Assembly: GCA_003050645.1 (NCBI GenBank)
Contig: PEBX01000009.1
Span: 1-58,026, forward strand
Origin: Candidatus Carbonibacillus altaicus
Lineage (GTDB): Bacteria; Bacillota; Bacilli; Thermicanales; DSM-22653
Direction of reading: 5' to 3'
DNA: 58,026 nt
Program-made: the position numbers and the translations under genes
The notes under the pieces: generated by a model
What the model was told of the DNA's origin: nothing
Seen by the model: the letters and a program-made list of their open reading frames with translations, nothing else
Databases searched by the model: none
Shown: positions 26,639 through 34,879 of the stretch, one piece after another
Numbering within the stretch: the first letter of the stretch is position 1
Layout of the letters: every line of letters starts with the position of its first letter

Positions 26639-26908
26639 TTACCGTGACTTGGTTAAAAGTGCGATCGCGTCTTGGATGGCTTGTTCGGTGTTCTCCCCTT
26701 TGATGACCTGATCACGAATACATTGTTCCATATAATTACCGATCACGTACGCGATCGCACGGTCCACGGCAACACGAATGGCCGTCAGCTGATGGACAAC
26801 GTCATCACAAGTCCGTTCTTCTTCCATCATGCGCAAAATGCCTCGGGCCTGCCCCTCGATCCGCTTCAAACGGTTTTTGATTTTATCATCATAGATCATA
26901 CTGGTCAT
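26639..26908 (-). CDS. CsoR/CstR-family metal or persulfide-sensing repressor
   Basis: The ATG at 26908 follows AGGAGGG by seven bases, giving 89 residues. The sequence has the DUF156 four-helix form (NRLKRIEGQARGILRMMEEE). Sensor positions read Cys34, Tyr59 and Cys63. In copper-sensing CsoR the middle position is His; its absence with both cysteines kept resembles CstR, which senses persulfides. No copper exporter or sulfur gene is adjacent. Dimers or tetramers bind GC-rich operators of their own operon. The sensor assignment is inference from three positions. Confidence 0.85.
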   Translation of the reverse strand: MTSMIYDDKIKNRLKRIEGQARGILRMMEEERTCDDVVHQLTAIRVAVDRAIAYVIGNYMEQCIRDQVIKGENTEQAIQDAIALLTKSR

Positions 26909-27018
26909 GTTGTATCCCTCCTGTACCATGCTACGGATCTCTTGTGATCTATGATACCCCATTTGGTATTGAAATGAAAGGGATTGTGGAAGTTATAAAA
27001 GGTCGTTGTTGCTATGGT

Positions 27019-27552
27019 TTAACCATGTGGTTTGTGAGGACGTGCGGCGTGTTTTTGAAGCTCATACAGAAGATGCGGCAGTTCCGGTAGGATGAGCCGT
27101 TCCATCCCCAGACGGACGGCAGCTTTCGAGCCGGGAAGTGCAAAAACCGGTTTCCCGCGCGCTATACCGCCGATCGCGCGTGACATCATGGCGCTCGAAC
27201 CGATTTCTTCATAGCTCAGGAAGCGAAACAGCTCGCCGAAGCCGTCGAGCGTTTTATCGAGAAGACGGCTTACGACTTCCACCGTCTGATCGCGGGGAGA
27301 GATCCCGGTACCACCGTTTGTAACGATAGCGTCCGTAGACGCATCATCCAGAAAATGAACGAGCACTTCTCGAATGGCCTCTGTGTCGTCCGTCGTAATG
27401 CGGTAGTCGACAACTGTATGACCAGCTGATTCCAACTTTTCACGGATCAATCGCCCGCTCTCGTCCGTATCGATGGTACGCGTATCGCTGATCGTCAAAA
27501 TACTAACGTGTGCCTTGAGGTCACTGTGGCGGTGGCAGTCGCTCTGGCCCAT
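27019..27552 (-). CDS. moaB: Molybdenum cofactor biosynthesis protein MoaB
   Basis: The product has 177 residues from the ATG at 27552 (AGGAAGG nine bases upstream; an ATG directly abutting the binding site is less likely). Motifs are ILTISDTRTIDTDESG, VTNGGTGISPRDQT, the FRFLSYEEIGSSAMMSRA helix and FALPGSKAAVRLG. These are the MPT-binding elements of MoaB/MogA. The family adenylylates molybdopterin before Mo insertion. No other moa/moe genes are nearby. Confidence 0.92.
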   Translation of the reverse strand: MGQSDCHRHSDLKAHVSILTISDTRTIDTDESGRLIREKLESAGHTVVDYRITTDDTEAIREVLVHFLDDASTDAIVTNGGTGISPRDQTVEVVSRLLDKTLDGFGELFRFLSYEEIGSSAMMSRAIGGIARGKPVFALPGSKAAVRLGMERLILPELPHLLYELQKHAARPHKPHG

Positions 27553-28039
27553 CGCGTTCATCCTTCCTATTTATATATTGCATTTTATATATTGTCTGCA
27601 TGCTCGAACTCTACATTTTTGTATCTGCCTATCTGATTGTTATACTGCTGCACTCATACCGCGGTACATTCATTGCAATCTGCCGACCGGGCTTCATTTT
27701 TGATTGTAATACCTGCAGCACCCGTCTTACCGCATCTCATCGCTATATGCGTAGACTGTTGTGATCGTCCTTATTCTACCGCGTGCAGTACGGGGATACC
27801 GTGTGCAGCACGAGGATACGAAAATCATTACTTAATTATATCATACCGGAGGTCTGGTGCGAACGGTATAACGCACACCAAAACGTGCAGCCCCTTCACT
27901 TTACATAAGCATCGAAACATGCGATAATAGTTTCTAAACTTATAGATCTTTCTATTGAGCGTTAAAAGTAAAATAGCATGACACAACTGCATGACACAAC
28001 TGCATGACACAACTGAATGGCACAACAGGAGGGGTCTCA
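27553..28039. repeat. Divergent intergenic region with two tandem repeats
   Basis: The 487-base gap holds no recognised gene. A 20-nt unit (ACCGCGTGCAGTACGGGGAT) is present twice at 27778-27817, and a 13-nt unit (GCATGACACAACT) four times at 27976-28027. The second ends 12 bases before the TTG start of the peptide-binding protein and partly overlaps its ribosome binding site region. Confidence 0.85.
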
Positions 28040-29707
28040 TTGTCAAAGAAACGCTTAGAAGTTTCAAAAAGATTCAAAGCTTCATTCGCAAAACATTCCA
28101 AAACATCTGCGATTGTTCTTCTGCTTGTAGTGTTGGTGCTTTCTCTTAGCGCTTGCGGTGGTGCGGGAACAAACGGGGATAAGAGCGCGAGTGAGGGCCA
28201 AGATCAAGGGCAGGACCAAGGGAAGACCAAAGAAAAAGTGCTCGTCTTTGCCCGTGGGGGTGATTCTGTCTCTCTCGATCCGGCGACCGTCACCGACGGG
28301 GAGTCGCTGCGCGTGACCAAAAATATCATGGAACCATTGCTTCAATACAAGCCGGATAGTTTTGAAGTAGAGCCAGCGCTCGCCACGGATTGGAAAGTGA
28401 GCGACGACGGACTCACCTACACCTTTACTCTCCGGAAAGATGTGAAGTTTCACGACGGTACGGATTTTAACGCCGATGCGGTCGTCTATAACTTTAAACG
28501 TTGGGTCGATCCAAACGATCCGCATTACGCCGAATTTGAATACTATCAGTCCCAGTTCGGTGACATCATCGAGGACGTTGTCGCCGTTGATCCCTATACG
28601 GTCGAATTTCACCTCAAAGACAGACAGGCGCCGTTTTTACAGAACATAGCGATGGATCCGTTCGCCATCGCCTCGCCGGAAGCGCTTAAAAAATACGGTG
28701 CCGATTTTGGCCGTCATCCAGTCGGGACCGGACCTTATGTGTTCGAAGAATGGAAGCCCAAAGCGTCGATCACACTGGTGAAAAACAAAGACTATTGGGG
28801 TGGGGAACTGGGGCTTGATCGTGTCGTCTTCACTGTGATCGAAGATAACTCGGCGCGGCTCAACGCCTTAAAATCCGGTGAAGCCGATATCATCGACGGC
28901 GTGCTGCCCAACGATGTGGCCTCCCTCAAAAAAGATGATCGTTTTCAAGTGCTCGATCGTCCACCTAACAACGTCGGGTATCTCGGCTTCAATACGCAAA
29001 AATCGCCCTTTGATAATGTCAAACTGCGTCAAGCGGTGGCTCACGTGATCAATAAGCAGGGATTAATTGACGCTTTTTACTCCGGTCAGGGGGAGCCTGC
29101 AAAAAATCCGATGCCCTCCACGATCGCCGGCTATAACGATGCCATCGTCGATTACGAATACAATCTTGAAAAGGCCAAGCAATTGATGAAAGAAGCAGGA
29201 TATGCAGACGGGGTCGAGGTGAACTTCTACGCCATGCCGGTCTACCGGCCGTACATGCCGAACGGCCCGAAGGTCGCCGAGGCGATCCAGGATGAGCTCA
29301 ATAAGATCGGCATTCGCACGAAGATCGTCTCGCCGGAATGGGCTGTCTATCTCGACGAGACCAAGCAAGGAAAGCAGGATATGTATCTCCTCGGATGGAC
29401 CGGCGATAACGGTGACCCCGACAACTATCTGTACGTCCTGCTCGATAAAGATAACGCCGGGGGAAGTAACCGTTCGTTCTATACGAACGAAGAAGTGCAC
29501 ACCTTACTCGTTCAGGCCCAGCAAGAAGTCGATCCGGCGAAACGTATGGAACTTTACAAAAGAGCACAGGAGATCATTCATGAAGATGTACCGATGATTC
29601 CGCTCGTACACTCCATCTCCTCGCTTGCTGCGACCAAAGACGTGAAAGGTTTTGTACCGCATCCCGGCGGCAGCGACAAACTGACCAACGTGACGATCGG
29701 CCAGTAA
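28040..29707 (+). CDS. Peptide/nickel-type ABC transporter substrate-binding lipoprotein (family 5)
   Basis: A TTG at 28040 follows AGGAGGGG by five bases and is preferred to an ATG upstream that would translate the repeat. The 555-residue product has a lipoprotein signal ending LSLSACGG, an in-frame repetitive linker (GQDQGQDQGKTK), and an SBP_bac_5 domain. Family elements are ALATDWKVSDDGLTYTFTLR, VKFHDGTDFNADAVVYNFKR and GTGPYVFEEWKPKASITLVK. These receptors bind di- or oligopeptides. Two permease genes follow; no ATPase genes do. Confidence 0.92.
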   Translation: MSKKRLEVSKRFKASFAKHSKTSAIVLLLVVLVLSLSACGGAGTNGDKSASEGQDQGQDQGKTKEKVLVFARGGDSVSLDPATVTDGESLRVTKNIMEPLLQYKPDSFEVEPALATDWKVSDDGLTYTFTLRKDVKFHDGTDFNADAVVYNFKRWVDPNDPHYAEFEYYQSQFGDIIEDVVAVDPYTVEFHLKDRQAPFLQNIAMDPFAIASPEALKKYGADFGRHPVGTGPYVFEEWKPKASITLVKNKDYWGGELGLDRVVFTVIEDNSARLNALKSGEADIIDGVLPNDVASLKKDDRFQVLDRPPNNVGYLGFNTQKSPFDNVKLRQAVAHVINKQGLIDAFYSGQGEPAKNPMPSTIAGYNDAIVDYEYNLEKAKQLMKEAGYADGVEVNFYAMPVYRPYMPNGPKVAEAIQDELNKIGIRTKIVSPEWAVYLDETKQGKQDMYLLGWTGDNGDPDNYLYVLLDKDNAGGSNRSFYTNEEVHTLLVQAQQEVDPAKRMELYKRAQEIIHEDVPMIPLVHSISSLAATKDVKGFVPHPGGSDKLTNVTIGQ

Positions 29708-29822
29708 GTTGTTTTGCGTCAAAGCGATCATGAACGTTCTTGAAAGCGGCCATAATCGTCCGAGAAAACGTTCATATAGAGATGGATGAAAGATCAGAAC
29801 GAAAACCAAAAATCTTCAAAGC

Positions 29823-29861
29823 CAGTCTTGAAAGGCAGTTTTGAAAGGCAGTCTTGAAAGA
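29823..29861. repeat. 13-nt tandem repeat, three copies
   Basis: CAGTCTTGAAAGG, CAGTTTTGAAAGG and CAGTCTTGAAAGA lie head to tail just before the ribosome binding site of the DppB-like permease. Confidence 0.85.
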
Positions 29862-29889
29862 GATAGATACGTAAGGTGGGATAAAGGCT

Positions 29890-30894
29890 TTGTTTCAGTA
29901 CACGCTGAGGCGGCTTTTCATGCTCATACCGGTTTTATTTGGTATGAGCGTTATCGTTTTTGCCATCGTGCACCTCATTCCCGGTAATCCGGCGGAAACC
30001 ATGCTCGGCGAGCGGGCTACACCCGAGGCGATCGAACGACTCACCCAGGAGTACGGTTTGAACGAGCCGCTGCCGACGCAGTACGTACTCTATGTGAAAA
30101 ACATCTTAAGCGGCGACCTCGGTACGTCGCTCCGTTCCAAGCGCCCGATCAGCGAAGAAATCTGGCCGTATCTCGCAGCGACGATCGAACTCGCCTTTGC
30201 CAGTATGCTCTTTGCCGTGGTGATCGGAGTGAATGCCGGGATTATCAGCGCCTGGCGTAGACAGTCCTGGTTTGACTATGTGAGCATGCTCATCGCCTTG
30301 ATCGGCGTGAGCATCCCGGTCTTCTGGTTGGGGCTCATGGAGCAGTGGATTTTTGCCAATGAGCTCCACTGGCTTCCCTCGACCGGGCGGGATAACGCCC
30401 GCGATCCGGTGCAGGCGATCACGCACCTGTACCTCATCGATAGTCTCATCGCCGGACGGTGGGATCAGTTCTTGGATGTCGTGCGCCATCTTATCTTACC
30501 GAGCATCGCCTTAGGCACCATTCCCATGGCCATCATCGCCCGTATTACGCGCTCTTCGATGCTGGAAGTGATGAATGCCGACTATGTGCGGACGGCTCGG
30601 GCCAAAGGGGTTAAAGGGTTTTCTACCGTCTACGTCCATGCGCTCAAAAATGCGCTCATTCCGATCCTCACGGTCGTCGGGGTGCAGGTCGGGTTTCTCC
30701 TGGGAGGTGCGGTCTTAACCGAGACGATCTTCGGCTGGCCGGGCATTGGACGTTACATTTATGAGGCGATTAGCTTTCGCGATTATCCCGTCATTCAGTC
30801 GGGGATCCTGGTTGTCGCAACGCTATTTGTACTGATCAATCTCCTTGTCGATCTCCTCTATGCTTGGATCGATCCGCGCATTCACTACAGTTAA
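29890..30894 (+). CDS. Peptide ABC transporter permease, DppB/OppB type
   Basis: The 334-residue protein starts at TTG after AAGGTGGG. The amino end (YTLRRLFMLIPVLFGMSVIV) and IPGNPAETMLGERAT are classic for the OppB/DppB family. About six membrane segments follow, with the EAA-type loop VRTARAKGVKGFSTVYVHAL that docks on the ATPase. It forms the channel with the DppC-like protein encoded next. The receptor gene lies 182 bases upstream. Confidence 0.9.
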   Translation: MFQYTLRRLFMLIPVLFGMSVIVFAIVHLIPGNPAETMLGERATPEAIERLTQEYGLNEPLPTQYVLYVKNILSGDLGTSLRSKRPISEEIWPYLAATIELAFASMLFAVVIGVNAGIISAWRRQSWFDYVSMLIALIGVSIPVFWLGLMEQWIFANELHWLPSTGRDNARDPVQAITHLYLIDSLIAGRWDQFLDVVRHLILPSIALGTIPMAIIARITRSSMLEVMNADYVRTARAKGVKGFSTVYVHALKNALIPILTVVGVQVGFLLGGAVLTETIFGWPGIGRYIYEAISFRDYPVIQSGILVVATLFVLINLLVDLLYAWIDPRIHYS

Positions 30895-31024
30895 AATGAC
30901 AGTCACCTCTGTCAGGGGTTGTTTTGAAGCGCACGCCCGCATCAGGTCGATGTGTATATGCGCATCAAAGAGCATACGCGCATCAAGGAACCCCAGCACA
31001 AGGACGTATTACTTCAGGTTAAGG

Positions 31025-31972
31025 ATGTGTCAGAAGCTCATGATTGAGACCGGTCAATCATTGTCAGTCAAAGAACCATTGCCCGAGGGAAAATATCCTT
31101 CGGGTCAGGAGGCGCAGGAGACGATCGCCCACGTCTCCCCGTGGCAGGAAATATGGCAACGCCTGCGCGTGCACCGTTTTTTTCAGTGGGGTGCATTCGT
31201 CCTCGTCTTGCTCGTCCTGCTTGCGATCTTCGGGCCGCTTCTTACCCCGTACAGTTATGATGGGACGAACCTGTCGGAGGGGCTAAAGCCCCCGTCTTCC
31301 GAACACTGGTTTGGCACGGATGATCTAGGCCGGGATATCTTTACCCGCGTCGCATACGGTGCGCGCATCTCGCTCTGGGTAGGACTTGCCGCGGTCTCCG
31401 GATCGATCGTTGTCGGAACGCTCCTGGGCCTTGTCGCCGGATACTTCGGGCGCTGGATTGATACGCTCATCTCGCGACTTTTTGATATCATGTTTGCCTT
31501 TCCCAGCATCCTCCTGGCCATCGCCATCGTGGCCGTACTGGGCGGGGGACTGGTTAAAGCACTGATCGCCATATCGATCATTAACATCCCTACCTTCGGG
31601 CGGTTGGTGCGCTCCCGCGTTGTCTCCCTCGTTCAGGAGGAGTACGTGCAGGCGGCGCGGGCGATCGGGCTGGGACACGCGCCGATCATCTTTCGTCACA
31701 TTTTGCCCAATACGATCGCTCCGGTCATCGTGCAGGGATCGCTCGGTATTGCGACGGCCATTCTGGAGGCGGCCGCGCTCGGCTTTCTGGGGCTCGGTGC
31801 GCAGCGCCCGACACCGGAGTGGGGCAGAATGCTTGCCGATGCTCGGGAGTTTTTCCAGTCGGCACCGTGGACGGTCTTTTTCCCCGGGGTCATGATTATG
31901 ATCACAGTGCTGGCCTTTAATATGCTCGGTGATGCATTGCGCGATGTGCTTGATCCAAAGCTGAAGACTTAA
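31025..31972 (+). CDS. Peptide ABC transporter permease, DppC/OppC type
   Basis: About 315 residues from the ATG at 31025; a second ATG at 31040 is also possible, and neither has a strong ribosome binding site. An apparent upstream extension overlapping the previous gene lacks family similarity. FGTDDLGRDIFTRVAYGARI, the EAA loop YVQAARAIGLGHAPIIFRHI and GFLGLGAQRPTPEWGRML are OppC/DppC signatures, with about six membrane helices. Just before the gene, a GCGCATCAA motif is duplicated (around 30959-30985). No OppD/OppF ATPase genes follow; a thiolase gene comes next. Confidence 0.88.
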   Translation: MCQKLMIETGQSLSVKEPLPEGKYPSGQEAQETIAHVSPWQEIWQRLRVHRFFQWGAFVLVLLVLLAIFGPLLTPYSYDGTNLSEGLKPPSSEHWFGTDDLGRDIFTRVAYGARISLWVGLAAVSGSIVVGTLLGLVAGYFGRWIDTLISRLFDIMFAFPSILLAIAIVAVLGGGLVKALIAISIINIPTFGRLVRSRVVSLVQEEYVQAARAIGLGHAPIIFRHILPNTIAPVIVQGSLGIATAILEAAALGFLGLGAQRPTPEWGRMLADAREFFQSAPWTVFFPGVMIMITVLAFNMLGDALRDVLDPKLKT

Positions 31973-32026
31973 GGCAAGTCTTACTTGAGGCAAGCCTTAC
32001 AAGTCTTAGTAGAAAGGGTGTGTATC

Positions 32027-33214
32027 ATGGGAGAGGCTTGGATTGTATCACCCGTCAGAACGGCTATCGGCTCCTTCATGGGCACGCTTCAAGAGACGGA
32101 AGCAGTCATGCTCGGGGCAGAAGTCATTCGCGCGACGCTGGAACGCTCGGGTCTTCCAGCCGAAGCGGTTGATGAAGTGCTCATGGGACAGGTACTGCAA
32201 GCAGGTTCCGGACAGGGACCGGCGCGCCAGGCGGCACTCAATGCAGGCCTGCCGGACAAAGTGCCAGCGACGACGGTGAACAAAGTGTGCGGATCGGGTT
32301 TAAAAAGCGTCATTTTGGCCGCCCAAGCTGTTCGCCTCGGTGATGCCGATGTGATCGTTGCCGGTGGCATGGAAAATATGTCTCGGGCACCTTACCTTCT
32401 TTCTGGAGCGCGTAAGGGGCTCCGCATGGGCGATGGGCACGTTATCGACAGCATGCTGCATGAAGGCCTCGTCTGCGGGATTCATCACACGCACATGGGC
32501 ATCACTGCGGAAAACGTAGCCGAACGGTACGGGATAAGCCGCGAGGCGCAGGACGCTTTTGCGCTGGAAAGCCAATGGCGCACGAAAGAAGCTCAGGAGC
32601 AAGGCTATTTTCAAAATGAGATTGTGCCGCTTACCGTACGTAAAGGTAAAGAAACGGTGCGCTTTGATCGCGATGAACATCCCCGCCCAGATGTGACGAT
32701 GGAAAGGCTGGCCCAGCTCAAACCAGCTTTTAAAGAAGGCGGCACGGTCACGGCAGGGAACGCTTCCGGTATCAACGATGGTGCCGCAGCCATGCTGGTG
32801 GTGGGCGATGCAGCGCTTGAGCGTTATGCGCTAAAACCCTTCGGGCGCATTATCGCCTATGCTTCGACGGGTGTCGATCCCCGCTATATGGGCATCGGGC
32901 CGGTCGGCGCCATTCAAAAAGCGCTCGCCCGTGCCGGGCTCACACTGGATAAAATCGATCTTATCGAGCTTAACGAAGCGTTTGCTGCCCAGGCGCTCGC
33001 CGTGATACGTGAGCTTAAACTCGATCCTACGCGCGTGAACATTCACGGGGGTGCGATCGCCTTGGGTCATCCGATCGGATCAAGCGGTGCGCGTATCTTA
33101 GTGACGCTTTTACACGCGCTGCGTCGAACTGGGGGCCGCTATGGTCTGGCTAGCCTCTGTATCGGCGGCGGCATGGGCATCGCCCTGGTGGTAGAACATG
33201 TCGAAGCTTCATAG
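32027..33214 (+). CDS. Acetyl-CoA C-acetyltransferase (thiolase)
   Basis: The ATG at 32027 follows AAAGGGTGTG, giving 395 residues, the standard thiolase size. The nucleophile Cys88 is in NKVCGSGLKSV. The C-terminal catalytic His is in GGAIALGHPIGSSGAR and the second catalytic Cys is in SLCIGGGMG. RTAIGSFMGTL at the start and GNASGINDGAAAM are further signatures. The enzyme interconverts two acetyl-CoA with acetoacetyl-CoA, or degrades 3-ketoacyl-CoA. A short 16-nt duplication (AGGCAAGTCTTACTTG type) precedes the gene. No hydroxybutyryl-CoA dehydrogenase is adjacent. Confidence 0.95.
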   Translation: MGEAWIVSPVRTAIGSFMGTLQETEAVMLGAEVIRATLERSGLPAEAVDEVLMGQVLQAGSGQGPARQAALNAGLPDKVPATTVNKVCGSGLKSVILAAQAVRLGDADVIVAGGMENMSRAPYLLSGARKGLRMGDGHVIDSMLHEGLVCGIHHTHMGITAENVAERYGISREAQDAFALESQWRTKEAQEQGYFQNEIVPLTVRKGKETVRFDRDEHPRPDVTMERLAQLKPAFKEGGTVTAGNASGINDGAAAMLVVGDAALERYALKPFGRIIAYASTGVDPRYMGIGPVGAIQKALARAGLTLDKIDLIELNEAFAAQALAVIRELKLDPTRVNIHGGAIALGHPIGSSGARILVTLLHALRRTGGRYGLASLCIGGGMGIALVVEHVEAS

Positions 33215-33806
33215 ACCACACGTCTCCCCCACTGATCTCACCCGGCGTTATGCGGATACGAGCCTAGCCCCCGAAGATACGAACCTAGCCCCCGAACGCG
33301 ACCGTTCCCAACATGCCGACCCTGCGCCCGTTTCGCTCCCCGTACGCGCAAACGCCCTCTCTCCCGACTCATCTTCCCCCCTCGTCCTCCGCGCCCATCA
33401 CTTGCTGTGCATTCACGGTTTTCGCGGCATGGGTTACAGCGAGAATTTTATTGCCACGATGCATACGATTGTCGATCAGATGAAAGACGATACGCCGCGT
33501 AAAGTGCGCGTCGTACGAGGACTCGATACCGCTTGCGGCAGCTGTCCGCATCAAGGCCCGGGCATCTGCCTGGCTTCCGACGACTCGGAAAAACACGTAC
33601 TGGGTCTCGATACGAACGTGCTCACCCACTTAAATCTCGTCCCCGGCGAGATATACGATAAACATGAGCTCATCGCCAGGACGCGAGAGCAGGTTCGTCC
33701 GGAAGATCTCGATCATCTCTGTGCAGGGTGCTCTTGGTTACCGTACGGGGTGTGCAAAGAAGGGATTGCAGCCCTTCGTTCAACCAATCGTACAGTACCG
33801 GAATGA
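33198..33806 (+). CDS. DUF1284 cysteine-motif protein
   Basis: The 202-residue frame starts inside the last codons of the thiolase gene (17-base overlap). From about residue 58, LRAHHLLCIHGFRGMGYS, then CGSCPHQGPGIC and later CAGCSWLPYGVCK match DUF1284, whose conserved cysteines suggest an iron-sulfur or zinc centre. The family is typically about 130 residues. The first 55 residues here are Pro/Ser/Ala-rich, with an in-frame 18-nt duplication (SLAPED/NLAPER), and could be an addition or an upstream mis-start. No clear ribosome binding site precedes the ATG. Function unknown. Confidence 0.75.
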   Translation: MSKLHRPHVSPTDLTRRYADTSLAPEDTNLAPERDRSQHADPAPVSLPVRANALSPDSSSPLVLRAHHLLCIHGFRGMGYSENFIATMHTIVDQMKDDTPRKVRVVRGLDTACGSCPHQGPGICLASDDSEKHVLGLDTNVLTHLNLVPGEIYDKHELIARTREQVRPEDLDHLCAGCSWLPYGVCKEGIAALRSTNRTVPE

Positions 33807-33848
33807 ACTAAGAATATCATAGTAACAACAACATAGGAAAGAAGTATG

Positions 33849-33882
33849 AAAAAGACCGGTTCGGTTGACCGGTCTTTTATTT
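33849..33882 (+). terminator. Rho-independent terminator after the thiolase/DUF1284 genes
   Basis: AAAGACCGGT and ACCGGTCTTT form a perfect 10-bp stem with a 7-base loop, flanked by A and T tracts, so it can work in both directions. It separates the metabolic genes from the polysaccharide operon. Confidence 0.92.
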
Positions 33883-33934
33883 CGGGTTATGATAAGATAT
33901 GTAGAAAATAGCCAATAATTTGCAGGAGGATGGG

Positions 33935-34876
33935 ATGGAGCAAGCGTCGCGAAATCAGGAACGCCAGCCGAGTGACTATGGCAAAGAAAAAGTGTATGAG
34001 AGCAATCATGATGAGATCGAACTTATCGATCTTATCCGCATCATCTGGAAGTATCGCTGGTTTCTTATCATGACACCGGTTATAGTCGGTGTGCTCGTCT
34101 ATGCTTTTAGTTTTTTGCTGCCCCCGACTTATGAATCTTCGGCGCAAATATTGTTAACCAATGTCGACGATCCCTTATACAGCAATCCTGAAAATGTGAA
34201 AGCCTTGCTTCTCAGTCGGGATCGTCTTTTACCGTTGATGGAAGAATTCAAGCTTCCGTATCAAACGGTTGCGAGTTTTCGAAAAGCGCTCACGGTCGAA
34301 AGTTCCGAGAAACTACTAACTGTTCAAATGAAGTACAGCGATCCTAAAGTCGCGCAAGCTGTGATCAATCGCCTGCTCGAACCCGTGTTGGAGGAAAGTC
34401 ATAAGGTGTATCTGGAAAAGCGCGGCCTTGTCGAGTCTATGCGCGCTTCACTCGTGAGCCTCCAGCAGGAGACCCAGGAAAGCTTGAATCGTAATAAAGC
34501 CACGCTCACGGCGATCGAGACGCAATCAGGTCTGACGGACGTGGAAAAAGATATCTCTCGAGCACGCCTCTTAGACTATATCGTTCGCGACGAATATTCT
34601 CTGAAAGACTATATCAGCCGCATTCAGGAGATCGATCAGCGTCTCCTCAACCTAAAGGAAGCAGAGCTGATTGAAAAACCGACCCTCCCGCGCTATCCGA
34701 TCGCACCGCGAAAAGGGATGAACGCTATTCTGGGCTTTTTTGCGTCATTCATGCTTGCACTCGTCATCATCTTTATCCGCGAGTACTGGTTGCAACACCG
34801 CGACGAATTTTACAACAAAGATAAACAACAAGGCACATTTCACAAAGACGACTCGGGTATGCCGCTGGAGGGATAA
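33935..34876 (+). CDS. Wzz-type polysaccharide chain-length/co-polymerase protein
   Basis: The ATG at 33935 follows CAGGAGG by five bases, giving 313 residues. An N-terminal cytoplasmic segment with IELIDLIRIIWKYRW leads into the first membrane helix. A periplasm-side coiled-coil region (about 75-255) follows, then a second helix (AILGFFASFMLALVIIFIRE). A Pro-rich motif (LPRYPIAPRKG) lies before helix two, as in Wzz and CapA proteins. No tyrosine kinase domain is attached. It begins the polysaccharide operon and probably sets chain length with the polymerase. Confidence 0.85.
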   Translation: MEQASRNQERQPSDYGKEKVYESNHDEIELIDLIRIIWKYRWFLIMTPVIVGVLVYAFSFLLPPTYESSAQILLTNVDDPLYSNPENVKALLLSRDRLLPLMEEFKLPYQTVASFRKALTVESSEKLLTVQMKYSDPKVAQAVINRLLEPVLEESHKVYLEKRGLVESMRASLVSLQQETQESLNRNKATLTAIETQSGLTDVEKDISRARLLDYIVRDEYSLKDYISRIQEIDQRLLNLKEAELIEKPTLPRYPIAPRKGMNAILGFFASFMLALVIIFIREYWLQHRDEFYNKDKQQGTFHKDDSGMPLEG

Positions 34877-34879
34877 TTC

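Noticed and set aside
30845-31024. Extended DppC start overlapping the DppB gene
   Set aside because: The extra 60 residues are unlike the family and no ribosome binding site supports them.
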